Assembly (NCBI GenBank): GCA_029782295.1
Contig: JAKOVB010000027.1
Coordinates: forward strand, 372,001 to 436,000
DNA length: 64,000 nt
Direction: 5' to 3'
DNA from: Pseudomonadota bacterium
GTDB taxonomy: Bacteria; Pseudomonadota; Gammaproteobacteria; Burkholderiales; Methylophilaceae
A program made the position numbers and the translations under genes. Under the pieces are notes generated by a model. The model saw nothing but the letters and a program-made list of their open reading frames with translations, made no database searches and had not been told where the DNA came from. Position 1 is the first letter of the stretch, and each line of letters starts with the position of its first letter. Below, piece after piece: positions 36,376-46,330 of the stretch.

Positions 36376-37191
36376 TCACAATGGGAAATTATACTCGATT
36401 CCATCCCGGGCATGCGCCGCAAGCCCTAATCCATCCTCCCGAGAAAACCAATCATATAGCAATGTGCCTGCGTTGTTTTGGCCAAGCTGTTCCAATTCGA
36501 AGCATTCCACCGTCATCGGTTTTCCAAATAGAAATCCCTGATAATGATGGCACTGGTTCTCGAACAGAAAGTGACGTTGATCTTCGGTCTCCACACCTTC
36601 TGCGAGGACTTCCATCCCCAGGCTGTGCGCCATCGCGATGATGGTCTGCACAATCACTGCATCTTCCTCATGGTGCGGGATATCACGCACGAAACTCTTA
36701 TCGATCTTGAGTTGATCCAATGGCAGTTTTTTCAGATTGGACAGGGACGAATAGCCTGTACCGAAGTCATCCATGGAAAACACGACGCCCAGCTTCCTCA
36801 GCGCATGCATTTTGGCAATCGTATCGGCCATGTTTTCCATGACCATGCTTTCGGTCAGTTCCAGTTTCAAGCGTGATGAGTCGACTCCGCTCCGCTTGAG
36901 AACGGCCATCACTTGCCCAACGAAGTCTGGTTGCCTGAATTGCCTGGCACTGACATTGACTGCCAGCCGCAGGTGCTGAAGCGCCGGCATGGTGGCCCAC
37001 CGCTGCAACAGCAAACAGGCTTGTTCCAGCACCCAGGCTCCGATCGGCACGATATGCCCGGTTTCCTCTGCCAGAGAGATGAATTCAGCCGGGGATATCA
37101 GGCCAAGACTCGGGTGCTGCCACCTTAACAACAGTTCAGCCCCCTTGACATGACCCGCATGATCAATCTGCGATTGCAGGTGGATCACCAT
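36376..37191 (-). pseudogene. EAL domain c-di-GMP phosphodiesterase, 5'-truncated remnant, 271 codons
   Basis: This is an almost complete EAL domain: GAELLLRWQHP (ELL in place of EAL), NVSARQFRQPDF, LELTESMV, SMDDFGTGYSSL, LKIDKSFVRDI, AEGVETEDQ and YQGFLFGKP. All usual catalytic positions look present. The domain begins directly at VIHLQSQID; homology upstream extends only to about PALAHEQ, and no GGDEF, sensor or linker precedes it. Upstream DNA codes for a TonB receptor in another frame. It could still be translated from ATG 37191 as a bare EAL protein, but the arrangement points to the surviving 3' end of a larger gene. Confidence 0.75.
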
Positions 37192-38023
37192 TTGCTCGTG
37201 TGCCAGAGCCGGGATTATTCTTGCGCTCGCTCAGCATGAGCGACAGCCTGAGACCGCTTTTTTCAAGCTTGGCATAAAGCTGCTGCTTAATCGTTTTGTC
37301 CAGATCGTGGGCCACGCCGTCGAGTGTCGCAGCACCATTGTCCTCGCGCTTTTGCCCGATCGCACCTTCATAGGTCTGGTCATTCCCGCTCTGGTTCAAA
37401 CCCGCGGCAGAAATCATCAGTCCTGCATCATTCTCCAGGGTATGCGCCATGGTCAGACGCAGACTCTTGCGTCCTATGGTATCGAAACCGGCTTCCGCCT
37501 CGACCAAATCCTTGCCGATCGCTGATTTGGTCGTGATGTTGATGGTGCCCAGCATCGCGTTGGCCCCGTATGCGGCTGACCCTGCTCCCGGCACATATTC
37601 GATTCGTTCGACCAGGGCGATATCCAGCGGGAAAGCATCCCCGACAAAAGCGGACTCCAGTAGTGCATCATTGACCGGCGTGCCGTCGATCACCATCAGG
37701 TAGCGGGTGTTGTAATCATCCGGCAGGACCACACCACGGGCACCGATGAAATCGTAATAGCGATTGGTGACAACGAAGATCCCGGGAAGTGCGTTCAGCG
37801 CTTCACCCAAGGTTCGCCAGCCATACCGGCGGATATCCTGGGAGGTAATCACCCTGATTGCCGTGGGCGTCTCGGACACCTTCTGCCGCATTTTCGAAGC
37901 GGAACTGACAATTTCGACCTGCAGCAACTCTTCCAGCGTCATCTCGGAAACGTCAGATGCAACCGCAACTACGGGCGTATAACCCAGTAGCGTCACCAGC
38001 AGGTAATTTGTGAAGCCCTTCAT
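37163..38023 (-). pseudogene. TonB-dependent receptor, 3'-truncated after the plug, 286 codons
   Basis: A signal peptide (residues 1-22), the MTLEELLQVEIVSSASK leader and a plug domain (ETPTAIRVITSQDIRRYGW, VMVIDGTPV-like, VERIEYVPGAGSAAYGANAMLGTINI) are intact. Only a few barrel strands follow, then the frame runs into DNA of the EAL gene and stops at 37163. Full receptors have 600-800 residues, so the barrel is missing and transport is impossible. This subfamily often sits in operons with c-di-GMP proteins, which fits a deletion within one ancestral operon. Confidence 0.82.
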
Positions 38024-38089
38024 ACAGTCAATTCAAAGTCCTGTTTTGAACTAACTGTAAGGATATTTAGTTATCTATTAAACGGCAAG

Positions 38090-38641
38090 TCAATTCTGCC
38101 GCCAGGACTCCTTGAGCCGGATATAGTGTTGCGCGGAATACATGAAATGTTCGAGCTCCTGAGCGGTCAGTTCACGCACCCGCCTGACCGGACGGCCCAG
38201 ATACAGATAACCGCTTTCCAGTACCCGGCCTTCGGGAACCAGGCTGCCTGCACCCACCAGCACGCGCGGTTCAATCTTCACCTTATCCATGACGATGGAC
38301 CCCATGCCAATCAGGCATTCGTCGCCAATGGTGCAGCCATGCAGGATCACCTGATGGCCGACGGTAACGCAACGCCCGATCAGAAGAGGGGAACCGCCCG
38401 GATCCCAACTGGATTTGTGGCTGACATGCAGCATGCAGAGGTCCTGAATGTTGCTGCCTTCGCCGATACGGATGCTGTTGACGTCCCCGCGAATCACGGT
38501 ACCCGGCCACACTGAAACGTCATTCCCAAGGACCACATCGCCCATCACCTGCGCCGTCGGATGCACATAAACATCCTTCCCCAACTCGGGAAAATGGCCG
38601 AGATAGGCGGAGAGGTTAGGCGGGTAGGCGTGATCTGTCAT
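38090..38641 (-). CDS. Gamma-carbonic anhydrase family protein (YrdA/PaaY-like), 183 aa
   Basis: A left-handed beta-helix of hexapeptide repeats is visible (VHPTAQVMGDVVLGNDVSVWPGTVIRGDV). Three His residues in the LHVSHKS, VGHQVILHGC region match the zinc ligands of gamma-class carbonic anhydrases. Many YrdA-like members have weak or no activity, so the enzyme role is uncertain. It is divergent from metX, with 21 bases between the two starts. Confidence 0.9.
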   Translation of the reverse strand: MTDHAYPPNLSAYLGHFPELGKDVYVHPTAQVMGDVVLGNDVSVWPGTVIRGDVNSIRIGEGSNIQDLCMLHVSHKSSWDPGGSPLLIGRCVTVGHQVILHGCTIGDECLIGMGSIVMDKVKIEPRVLVGAGSLVPEGRVLESGYLYLGRPVRRVRELTAQELEHFMYSAQHYIRLKESWRQN

Positions 38642-38650
38642 AGGCCGTAG

Positions 38651-38656
38651 TATAAT
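38651..38656 (+). promoter_or_regulatory. -10 element immediately before metX
   Basis: A perfect TATAAT lies 6 bases upstream of the metX ATG. If it works, transcription would begin at or next to the A of the start codon, giving a leaderless message. No convincing -35 box is seen. Confidence 0.4.
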
Positions 38657-38662
38657 CTCGCC

Positions 38663-39787
38663 ATGTCCGATTCATCTTCAGTTGGCATCGTCGTCCCGCA
38701 AATCGCGCATTTTGCCGAGCCGCTCGCGCTGCGCAGCGGTGCCATCCTGCCTGCCTACGACCTGGTCTACGAGACCTACGGAACCCTGAACGCAGCGGGC
38801 ACCAACGCGGTTCTCGTCTGCCACGCTCTGTCCGGGACGCACCACGTCGCCGGCAAGCATCACGAAAACGACAAGCACCCAGGCTGGTGGGACAACATGA
38901 TCGGACCGGGCAAGCCCATCGATACCAACCGGTTCTTCGTCATCGGGGTGAACAACCTGGGCGGCTGCCACGGTTCCACCGGCCCCGTCAGCATCAATCC
39001 TGCAACCGGCAAGCCCTGGGGATCGAGCTTCCCCATCGTGACCGTGGATGATTGGGTTCTGGCACAGTCCCGACTGGCAGACCGGTTGGGGATTGAATGC
39101 TTTGCTGCGGTCGTCGGCGGCAGCCTGGGTGGTATGCAGGCCCTGCAGTGGACGTTGACCTTCCCGGATCGGGTGCGTCATGCACTGGTCATTGCGGCCG
39201 CACCCAATCTGACTGCACAGAACATCGCATTCAACGAGGTGGCCCGTCAGGCCATCACCACCGACCCCGATTTCCACGGCGGCGACTTTTACGAACACAA
39301 CATGGTGCCATGGCGTGGCCTGCGTATTGCTCGCATGCTTGGCCACATCACCTATCTTTCCGACGATGCCATGGGTGCCAAGTTTGGTCGCAAGTTGCGC
39401 TCCGGTGACATCAAGTACAGCTTTGACGTCGAATTCGAGATGGAATCCTACCTGCGATACCAGGGTGACAAGTTCGCCGAGTCATTCGATGCCAACACCT
39501 ATCTGCGCATGACACGCGCGCTGGACTATTTCGACCCGGCCGCCGACTACGAGGGCAATCTGAGCGCCGCCCTGGCGAATGCCAAGGCCGATTTCCTGGT
39601 CGTCTCCTTCACCAGCGACTGGCGTTTCTCTCCGGCGCGTTCCCGCGAAATCGTCAAAGCCCTGCTGGACAACGAACGCGATGTCACCTACGCGGAGTTG
39701 ACCGCCGCCCACGGCCATGACGCGTTCCTGATGCCTGACAAGCATTACCACGATGTCGTCCGCGCCTACCTGGAGAATGTCGAATGA
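38663..39787 (+). CDS. metX: Homoserine O-acyltransferase MetX, 374 aa
   Basis: This alpha/beta-hydrolase enzyme activates homoserine for methionine synthesis. The nucleophile elbow [12 protein letters not shown] carries the catalytic Ser, with Asp and His in the C-terminal [11 protein letters not shown] and GHDAFL segments. MetX proteins paired with MetW in proteobacteria frequently use succinyl-CoA, so acyl donor is left open. The start matches the family N-terminus ([17 protein letters not shown]). No ribosome-binding site is apparent. It overlaps metW by 4 bases. Confidence 0.95.
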   Translation: MSDSSSVGIVVPQIAHFAEPLALRSGAILPAYDLVYETYGTLNAAGTNAVLVCHALSGTHHVAGKHHENDKHPGWWDNMIGPGKPIDTNRFFVIGVNNLGGCHGSTGPVSINPATGKPWGSSFPIVTVDDWVLAQSRLADRLGIECFAAVVGGSLGGMQALQWTLTFPDRVRHALVIAAAPNLTAQNIAFNEVARQAITTDPDFHGGDFYEHNMVPWRGLRIARMLGHITYLSDDAMGAKFGRKLRSGDIKYSFDVEFEMESYLRYQGDKFAESFDANTYLRMTRALDYFDPAADYEGNLSAALANAKADFLVVSFTSDWRFSPARSREIVKALLDNERDVTYAELTAAHGHDAFLMPDKHYHDVVRAYLENVE

Positions 39788-40416
39788 CGCACGTGCCGGC
39801 ACAAGCGCATGCCCATTTCAGTGAAGCCGCGGCAGAACGTCGAGACTTCACCGCCATCGCGCAATGGATTGCCCCGGGCGCCAAGGTCCTCGACCTTGGC
39901 TGCGGGGACGGTAGCCTGCTGGGCTACCTGCGCGACACCAAGAACGTACGTGGTTATGGGGTCGAGAAGGACGATGCCAATGTGCTGGCCTGCATCAAGA
40001 ACGGCATCAACGTCATCCAGATGAATCTGGAGGAAGGCCTGGCCGGGTTCGAGGCACAGTCGTTCGACGTGGTCATTCTGTCCCAGACCCTGCAGGCCAT
40101 GTACAGTACCGAGCGCATCGTTCAGGAAATGTTGCGCGTGGGCAAGGAAGCGATCGTCACCTTCCCCAACTTCGGATTCTGGAAGCACCGGTTACAGCTG
40201 ATCCTCGGCAACATGCCGGTATCCAAGAACCTGCCTTATCAGTGGTACGACACACCCAACGTCCACCTTTGCACCATCAGCGACTTCGACAATTTCTGCC
40301 GCGACCACCACATCACGGTACAGGAACGCCTGGTTATCACTGATGGCAAGACCATCCACCTGGCCCCCAACCTGCTGGGCAGCCTGGCGATGTACCGTTT
40401 CGGCAACGCCGCCTAA
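39784..40416 (+). CDS. metW: Methionine biosynthesis protein MetW, 210 aa
   Basis: This class I methyltransferase-like protein has the SAM-binding-like motif [16 protein letters not shown] and the family segment [40 protein letters not shown]. MetW is the constant partner of MetX and is reported to be needed for MetX activity in some bacteria. Its ATG overlaps the metX stop (ATGA). Its stop overlaps that of the convergent SafE-like gene by 4 bases (CTAA). Confidence 0.95.
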   Translation: MTHVPAQAHAHFSEAAAERRDFTAIAQWIAPGAKVLDLGCGDGSLLGYLRDTKNVRGYGVEKDDANVLACIKNGINVIQMNLEEGLAGFEAQSFDVVILSQTLQAMYSTERIVQEMLRVGKEAIVTFPNFGFWKHRLQLILGNMPVSKNLPYQWYDTPNVHLCTISDFDNFCRDHHITVQERLVITDGKTIHLAPNLLGSLAMYRFGNAA

Positions 40417-41075
40417 AACAGGCGGGTGAGGCCAAACAAGCCGAAGCCAAGCACCAGCAGTCCGCTGGCACGACGCACCCACAGCAACTGAAGGAAGGCC
40501 TTGAGGCGGACCGCAGCCAAGCCCATGGTCATCAGGGTCGGCAAGGTCCCCAGGCCGAAAGCCAGCATCAGCAAACCGCCTTGCAATGGATCTCCCGTTG
40601 CCAGCGCGGCCACCAGCACCGAATACACCAGCCCGCAAGGCAGCCAGCCCATCACCATGCCCAGCAGGTAAGCCTGAGGAGCCGATTTCAACGGCAGAAA
40701 ATTTCTCGAAAAGGGCTGGATATGCTTCCACAACGCCCCTCCCATCCGCTCCAGCAGCAAAACCCCCTGCCACAGGCCTGCCAGGTAAAGTCCCAGCACC
40801 ACCAGCATGAGGCTGGCGAGGGCATACAGCAGCTTTTCTACCGGCAACACGTGATTCAGGAAGAAACCCGAGGCGCCGACCACTCCGGCCACCACACCCG
40901 CCAGGACATAGCTCGAGATGCGGCCGCCATTGTAGGCCAGCAACTGGCCGACCCTAGGGCGCCGGCCTGGCAATGCCAGCGTGACGGCGCTGACGATCCC
41001 GCCACACATACCGACGCAATGGCCGCCACCGAGCAGGCCGACGAGGAAGGCAGAAATCAGGCTGAGTTCAGGCAT
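40413..41075 (-). CDS. SafE/DsbD-like membrane protein (sulfite exporter TauE/SafE family), 220 aa
   Basis: About six transmembrane helices are visible. The motifs GGGHCVGMCGGIVSA near the N-terminus and GWLPCGLVYS mid-protein place conserved Cys and His residues in the membrane, as in the CcdA/DsbD-like family annotated SafE or DsbD_2. Such genes often accompany cytochrome oxidase assembly or heavy-metal handling. No such partner is visible here. The function is thus best given as a probable thiol or metal-related transporter. Confidence 0.82.
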   Translation of the reverse strand: MPELSLISAFLVGLLGGGHCVGMCGGIVSAVTLALPGRRPRVGQLLAYNGGRISSYVLAGVVAGVVGASGFFLNHVLPVEKLLYALASLMLVVLGLYLAGLWQGVLLLERMGGALWKHIQPFSRNFLPLKSAPQAYLLGMVMGWLPCGLVYSVLVAALATGDPLQGGLLMLAFGLGTLPTLMTMGLAAVRLKAFLQLLWVRRASGLLVLGFGLFGLTRLF

Positions 41076-41122
41076 GGCGGCATTGTGGCATAGGCCGCGC
41101 GATTTCGGGTATGGTGTCGCCT

Positions 41123-42403
41123 ATGTCAACACAATCACTCAAATCCGCGCTGCTCAACAAGCGCATGCTCATTTGCATCTTCACCGGATTCAGCTCTGGC
41201 CTTCCCCTGTTCATCCTGATCAGCCTGCTGCCCGCATGGCTGCGTTCGGAAGGGGTCAACCTGAAAGCCATCAGCGCATTTTCCTTGCTGATGGTCCCGT
41301 TCACCTGGAAGTTCCTGTGGGCCCCATTGTTCGACCGCTACGCACCGCCCCTGGGCCGGCGTCGCGGCTGGCTGCTGCTGACCCAGCTCGGCCTGCTGCT
41401 GACCCTGCCGCTATTCGGCTATCTCAGCCCGCAATTCGATCTGTGGAGCATCGCTTACCTGGCGCTGGCCGTCTCGTTCTTTTCGGCCTCCCAGGACATC
41501 GTGCTCGATGCCTACCGGCGTGAGTTGCTGCCCGACCCGGAACTCGGCCTGGGCAACGCCATCCACGTCAATGCCTACAAGATCGCCGGGCTGGTACCCG
41601 GCTCGCTGTCTCTGGTATTAGCTGACCGCATGCCATGGAGCGAGGTGTTTGTCGTCACGGCGCTGTTCATGCTGCCGGGCCTGGCCATGACGCTAATGAT
41701 CAAGGAGCCGGAACTGAAAGCCGGCCGCCCAAGGACGTTGCGTGAAGCCGTGGTGGAGCCTTTCCACGAGTTCCTGACGCGCCAGGGATGGCGCTACGCC
41801 ACCCTGGTACTGGCCTTCCTGTTCTTCTACAAACTGGGGGACAGCATGGCGACAGCCCTCGCCACACCGTTCTATCTGGACATGGGCTTTACCAAAACCC
41901 AGATCGGACTGGTCGCCAAGAACGCCGGGCTCTGGCCAAGCGTCTTCGGGGGACTGCTGGGTGGCGTGTGGATGGTTAGACTGGGCATCAACCGCGCCCT
42001 GTGGCTGTTCGGCGTGCTGCAAATGATCGCGATCCTCGGCTTTGCGGCTCTGGCATGGATGGGCCCATTCACTGATCCCGGGACAAGGGAGCTGCTATGG
42101 CTGGCCATCGTCATCGGCATCGAGGCGTTCGGTGTCGGCCTCGGCACCACCGCCTTCGTCGCCTTCATCGCCAGCACCACCCACCCGCTCTACACGGCCA
42201 CACAGTTTGCGCTGTTCACCAGCCTGATGGCAGTCCCGCGCACCTTCGCGAACGCGGCAACCGGCTGGCTGGTCGATGGGATGGGCTGGGTCGGTTTTTT
42301 CCTGCTCTGTTTCGGGCTGGCTTTACCGGGCATGCTGCTGTTGATCAGGATCGCCCCGTGGCACTCGACGCCCCGGAATATCACGTCATCCGATCCGGCA
42401 TAA
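41123..42403 (+). CDS. AmpG-like MFS permease, 426 aa
   Basis: This twelve-helix major facilitator protein resembles AmpG: FTGFSSGLPLFILISLLPAWLRSEG, LWAPLFDRYAPPLGRRRGW and SASQDIVLDAYRREL are all family-like. AmpG imports anhydro-muropeptides for cell-wall recycling, which fits the wealth of wall genes and the Mpl ligase in this window. The start could also be ATG 41111; 41123 is chosen because it fits the family N-terminus. Neither has a clear ribosome site. Confidence 0.85.
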   Translation: MSTQSLKSALLNKRMLICIFTGFSSGLPLFILISLLPAWLRSEGVNLKAISAFSLLMVPFTWKFLWAPLFDRYAPPLGRRRGWLLLTQLGLLLTLPLFGYLSPQFDLWSIAYLALAVSFFSASQDIVLDAYRRELLPDPELGLGNAIHVNAYKIAGLVPGSLSLVLADRMPWSEVFVVTALFMLPGLAMTLMIKEPELKAGRPRTLREAVVEPFHEFLTRQGWRYATLVLAFLFFYKLGDSMATALATPFYLDMGFTKTQIGLVAKNAGLWPSVFGGLLGGVWMVRLGINRALWLFGVLQMIAILGFAALAWMGPFTDPGTRELLWLAIVIGIEAFGVGLGTTAFVAFIASTTHPLYTATQFALFTSLMAVPRTFANAATGWLVDGMGWVGFFLLCFGLALPGMLLLIRIAPWHSTPRNITSSDPA

Positions 42404-42515
42404 CCCGCACGGGTAAAATCTCGCTTTTCGACGCCCCGGTTTCGTGTGATGATTCCTGTCAGGTTGCGGTTAAGTCACCCTCACTGACCGCCTTCAGATC
42501 GCACAAGGACCTAGC

Positions 42516-43181
42516 ATGACCTTTCACGCCCTGTTTGCCTCAGGGGTTCACGATGTCAAAAACCATCTGAACTCCGCCATCATGCACCTCAACGAGGCCT
42601 ATGCGACGAACAACACGTCAAGACTGCCCGAGGTGGCGAACCATTGCTATGAACTGGCCACCAGGCTGGACCAGTTGCTGCTCATGTACAAGTTCCAGGA
42701 AAGCAACTACCGGGCGAACCTCGATTACTACCCGCTGGCCGACCTGATCAACGACGCCATGCTTGAGTGCAAGCCCATCCTCGACGCCAAGAAGGTGGCC
42801 ATCGAAGCGAATCTCGGAGAAGAGGAGGACCTGCTGATCCGAACCGACCGGCAGCTGCTCTCCATCATGCTCAACAACCTGATTTACAACGCCGCCATCT
42901 GGGCCAAATCCAAAGTGTCCATCTCAGTCAACAGGCACCAGAACGCCATTGATCTGGCAGTTTCCGATGACGGCGACGGGTTCCCTGATTTCATGTTCGA
43001 GATCGATTTCACCAGATTGCACAAGAACGAAAACCCGCGTCTCCTGATGGATCTTGGCACGGGGCTCTACCTCTGCGCCTTTTCTGCCGGCGCCCTGACT
43101 GATGCGGGGACCCCGTGCAGGATCAGCCTGAATAACAGAAATGGCGCCTCAGTGACGCTGACCATCGATCAACAGGGGTAA
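42516..43181 (+). CDS. Soluble histidine-kinase-like protein, 221 aa
   Basis: An H-box-like segment GVHDVKNHLNSAI (H12) at the very N-terminus is followed by an HATPase domain with N-box NLIYNAAIW (N125), G1 DDGDGF (151-156) and G2 GTGL (181-184). There is no membrane segment or input domain. AAGGAC precedes the start. A response regulator starts 3 bases after its stop, so the pair forms one transcript. AGG/AGA arginine codons are more frequent here than in neighbouring genes. The signal sensed is unknown. Confidence 0.85.
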   Translation: MTFHALFASGVHDVKNHLNSAIMHLNEAYATNNTSRLPEVANHCYELATRLDQLLLMYKFQESNYRANLDYYPLADLINDAMLECKPILDAKKVAIEANLGEEEDLLIRTDRQLLSIMLNNLIYNAAIWAKSKVSISVNRHQNAIDLAVSDDGDGFPDFMFEIDFTRLHKNENPRLLMDLGTGLYLCAFSAGALTDAGTPCRISLNNRNGASVTLTIDQQG

Positions 43182-43184
43182 ACG

Positions 43185-44858
43185 ATGGCATCGTTCCTTG
43201 ATGAACTGGGCGTCTCGGCCCCGATGAAAAACCTGATCCAGGACAAAACGTTGCTGATCATCGACGACATCCCGGACGCCCGCCAGACCCTGAGAAACAT
43301 GCTTTCGGTCTGCGACCTGAAGAAGATCAAGGAAGCGGGGTCGGCCATCGAAGCCGTCAAGGTGCTGGAGAGTCATAAAATCGATATCGTCCTTTCCGAC
43401 TACAACCTCGGTGGCGGGAGGGATGGGCAGCAGCTCTACGAAGAGTTGATGGAACGCAAGCTGGTCAACGAATCCACGATTTACCTGATGATCACAGGGG
43501 AACGGTCTTATGAAAGCGTCGTGCGAGCCGCCGAACTGGCCCCCGATGATTACGTTCTCAAACCGTTTACACCCGCAGTCATCTATTCCCGCATCGAACG
43601 TGCGTTCATCAAGAAATCCAGCCTGCTGCCTGTCATTTCCCTCATGCTGGAAGGTCGATGGGAAGATGCTGTCACCGAGTGCAACCGTCAGTTGACCGGC
43701 ACCCCCAAACCCAGGCACCCGCTTGAACTGTTCCGATTGAAGGGAGATTGCCTGCTGAAACTGAATCGAACGGACGATGCACAGTCCTTGTTCGAACAAG
43801 TTCTCGCCTCGTACAAACTTCCGTGGGCCGAATACGGGATCGCCAGGATTGCCAGGATGCGCGGACAACTGTTGGTAGCCGCCACCAAACTGCAACAAAT
43901 CGTCAAGGAATCCCCCTATTTCATCAAGGCACGCGACGAGCTGGCGGATGTATACGAAGAGATGGGCGAACTGGACAAGTCCGAGCTGGTTCTGGAAAAA
44001 GCCAACGAGGTTTCACCCAATAACGTCCGCAGGCAGAAAAAACTGGCCAAGGCCGCTTTCCTCACTGGCAAGCTGGACCTCGCCGAGAAAGTGCTTGGCA
44101 ATATCGTCGACAACGGCAGATTCTCCATCTCCCATGATGCCAGCGATTACTCATTGCTGAGCAAGACCATGAGCATGCAGGGGAAAACCGAAGAGGCGAT
44201 GGGCAAACTGAACGAGGCCGTCAAGTTCTTCGGTGAAAACGGCCAGACCAGGATCACCAAGCTGGCGGGACAGGCCAATCTCTATTTCGGCGCGGGCAAG
44301 AAGGATAAATCACTGGAAGCCTTCAAGAAGGCGAAACAGGCATATCTGGAAGAGGAGCCTGATCTCCCGGAACAGATTCTTCTGGACCTGGCAGAAATCG
44401 CCGTCAAACATGACGACATCGATTTCTGTCACAAGCTGCTGGACAGATTGCCCAAGGGAGATGCTTTCAATGGCCTTGCACAGGCCAAGATGCTCATGTC
44501 CATGTTCGAAAGAGCCGGCCGCGCCGATTTGGCAGAAGGCATGGTCACAGCGGGGAAAAAAGAGGTTCTGGCCCTCAACGACCGGGCCGTGCTGTCCGCT
44601 CGCGACAAAAATTACGACGAAGCGCTCCCGATCATCCGCAAGGCTGCGCAGGCAGTACCGGACGACATCAGGATTCTGGCCAACATGGTCAAGGTACTGA
44701 TGGCGATGGTGCGTGACCGAGGCTGGTCGGAGACCCTGCACACCGAGATTCTCGAAGGCATCGAAATGGCCGGCCTCGTTTCCAAAACCACCCAGCAGGA
44801 ATTAAAGACGGTCTACGAGAAACTGCTGCAATCGATCAAGCAGGACGTGCCGGTCTAG
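43185..44858 (+). CDS. Response regulator with C-terminal TPR domain, 557 aa
   Basis: The receiver domain (about 20-140) has the full active site: D27/D28, phospho-acceptor D72 in LSDYNLGG, T104 and K126. Residues 145-550 form helical repeats of TPR type (LFRLKGDCLLKLNRTDDAQSLFEQ, ADVYEEMGELDKSELVLEKA and similar), with no DNA-binding or enzymatic output. It likely acts by protein binding once phosphorylated. It is coupled to the soluble kinase gene upstream. Codon choice (many AGG/AGA) differs from neighbours, a possible mark of transfer. Confidence 0.88.
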   Translation: MASFLDELGVSAPMKNLIQDKTLLIIDDIPDARQTLRNMLSVCDLKKIKEAGSAIEAVKVLESHKIDIVLSDYNLGGGRDGQQLYEELMERKLVNESTIYLMITGERSYESVVRAAELAPDDYVLKPFTPAVIYSRIERAFIKKSSLLPVISLMLEGRWEDAVTECNRQLTGTPKPRHPLELFRLKGDCLLKLNRTDDAQSLFEQVLASYKLPWAEYGIARIARMRGQLLVAATKLQQIVKESPYFIKARDELADVYEEMGELDKSELVLEKANEVSPNNVRRQKKLAKAAFLTGKLDLAEKVLGNIVDNGRFSISHDASDYSLLSKTMSMQGKTEEAMGKLNEAVKFFGENGQTRITKLAGQANLYFGAGKKDKSLEAFKKAKQAYLEEEPDLPEQILLDLAEIAVKHDDIDFCHKLLDRLPKGDAFNGLAQAKMLMSMFERAGRADLAEGMVTAGKKEVLALNDRAVLSARDKNYDEALPIIRKAAQAVPDDIRILANMVKVLMAMVRDRGWSETLHTEILEGIEMAGLVSKTTQQELKTVYEKLLQSIKQDVPV

Positions 44859-44876
44859 CCGCCCATCCCTACCGCT

Positions 44877-45650
44877 TTACAGCACGTAATCTACCGTGAG
44901 CGGTGCATGGTCTGAAAAACGCTCGTCCTTGTAAATCGAGGTCGCTACGGCCTTCTCACCGATGCCCGGTGTCGCGATCTGGTAATCGATCCGCCACCCG
45001 ACGTTCTTCGCCCAAGCCTGGCCACGGTTGCTCCACCAGGTATAGCAGGCATCTGTGGCATCCGGGTGCAGGCGGCGATAAGTATCCACCCAGCCTTCGC
45101 TCAGCAACTTGCTCATCCAGGCCCGCTCTTCCGGCAGAAAGCCTGAATTCTTCCTGTTGCCTTTCCAGTTCTTGAGGTCGATTTCCTGATGGGCGATATT
45201 CCAGTCGCCACAGATCACCACCTCGCGGCCGCTGGCACGCAACTTCTGCAAATGCGGATAAAAGCGCTCCATGAAGCTGAACTTGACCGCCTGCCGCTCG
45301 TCGCCGCTGGATCCGGACGGCAAATAGACGGAAACAACACTCAAATTACCGAATTGTGCTTCGATATAGCGGCCTTCCGCATCGATATCCGGAATACCGA
45401 GCCCCTCGATGATGGCATCCGGCTGCTTGCGGCTGTAGATCCCCACGCCGCTGTAGCCCTTCTTCTCCGCGTAATGGAAATAGCCGAACAGTTCGTCCGG
45501 CTGCAGCATTTCCCGGCTCATGTCCGGCGCCTGCGCCTTCAGCTCCTGCAGACAGATGACGTCGGCGTTCTGTTGCGCCAGCCACGGGAAAAAACCCTTG
45601 GTTGTAGCAGAGCGGATACCGTTAAGATTCGCGGATATAATGCGGAGCAT
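44877..45650 (-). CDS. xth: Exodeoxyribonuclease III / AP endonuclease, 257 aa
   Basis: This enzyme of the exonuclease III/APE1 family repairs abasic sites and blocked 3' ends. Motifs are [20 protein letters not shown] (metal-binding Glu), CGDWNIAH and the C-terminal [14 protein letters not shown] (catalytic Asp-His). Length is typical. It is divergent from pyrE with only 23 bases between the starts. Confidence 0.95.
   Translation of the reverse strand: MLRIISANLNGIRSATTKGFFPWLAQQNADVICLQELKAQAPDMSREMLQPDELFGYFHYAEKKGYSGVGIYSRKQPDAIIEGLGIPDIDAEGRYIEAQFGNLSVVSVYLPSGSSGDERQAVKFSFMERFYPHLQKLRASGREVVICGDWNIAHQEIDLKNWKGNRKNSGFLPEERAWMSKLLSEGWVDTYRRLHPDATDACYTWWSNRGQAWAKNVGWRIDYQIATPGIGEKAVATSIYKDERFSDHAPLTVDYVL
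45636..45641 (+). promoter_or_regulatory. -10 element of the pyrE promoter
   Basis: TATAAT lies inside the 5' end of xth, 32 bases before the pyrE ATG and in the correct direction. A matching -35 box at 17 bases is not evident. Confidence 0.4.
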
Positions 45651-45673
45651 ATCTTTTTACTTTTCGATTAAAA

Positions 45674-46321
45674 ATGACTGATTTCAGACACCAATTCATT
45701 GAATTCGCCATCGAACAACAGGTCCTGCGTTTTGGTGAATTCATCACCAAAGCCGGACGAAAGACGCCCTATTTCTTCAATACCGGCCTGTTCGACGACG
45801 GCGACAGCTTGCGCAAACTGGGCCAATTTTACGCGAAAGCCATCCTTGAGAGCGGTTTGCAGTTCGACATGCTCTTCGGACCAGCCTACAAGGGGATCCC
45901 GCTGGTGGCCAGCATCGCCATCGCACTCTCCGAAGCGGGGCGCAACGTGCCGTTCTCCTTCAACCGAAAGGAGGCCAAGGACCATGGCGAAGGCGGGACC
46001 ATCGTCGGCGCAGCCCTCAAGGGCAACGTACTGATCGTGGACGACGTCATCTCCGCGGGCACCTCCATCCGGGAATCGGTGGATATCATCCGGGTCAACG
46101 GCGCCACCCCTTGCGGCGTTTTCATCGCACTGGACCGTCAGGAACGCGGGCAAGGTGCGCTTTCCGCAGTGCAGGAAGTCGAGCAAAGCATCGGCATTCC
46201 GGTGCGCAGCATCGCCAGCCTGGAGGTCCTGATTGAATACTTGCGGAAACAACCTGAAATGTCGCAGAATCTAACCGCGATTCAACAATATCAACGTGAA
46301 TACGGCATTACCCGAGCGTAG
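45674..46321 (+). CDS. pyrE: Orotate phosphoribosyltransferase, 215 aa
   Basis: This enzyme joins orotate and PRPP to make OMP in pyrimidine synthesis. The PRPP-binding motif is [16 protein letters not shown]; the [19 protein letters not shown] segment and catalytic loop [12 protein letters not shown]-type sequence (here [12 protein letters not shown]) are present. It starts divergently from xth, a common pairing in betaproteobacteria, and is followed 9 bases later by a DUF4124 gene. Confidence 0.97.
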   Translation: MTDFRHQFIEFAIEQQVLRFGEFITKAGRKTPYFFNTGLFDDGDSLRKLGQFYAKAILESGLQFDMLFGPAYKGIPLVASIAIALSEAGRNVPFSFNRKEAKDHGEGGTIVGAALKGNVLIVDDVISAGTSIRESVDIIRVNGATPCGVFIALDRQERGQGALSAVQEVEQSIGIPVRSIASLEVLIEYLRKQPEMSQNLTAIQQYQREYGITRA

Positions 46322-46330
46322 AAAGGCGTC

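Noticed and set aside
38024-38089. Possible Fur box or operator before the TonB receptor remnant (AACTAA...TTAGTT)
   Set aside because: The 6-bp arms are separated by 12 bases and the sequence does not match the Fur consensus; AT-rich chance repeat is more likely.
42404-42515. Possible terminator after the AmpG-like gene (ACCCG-CA-CGGGT followed by AAAAT)
   Set aside because: The stem is only 5 bp with a 2-base loop and there is no T-run in the right place.
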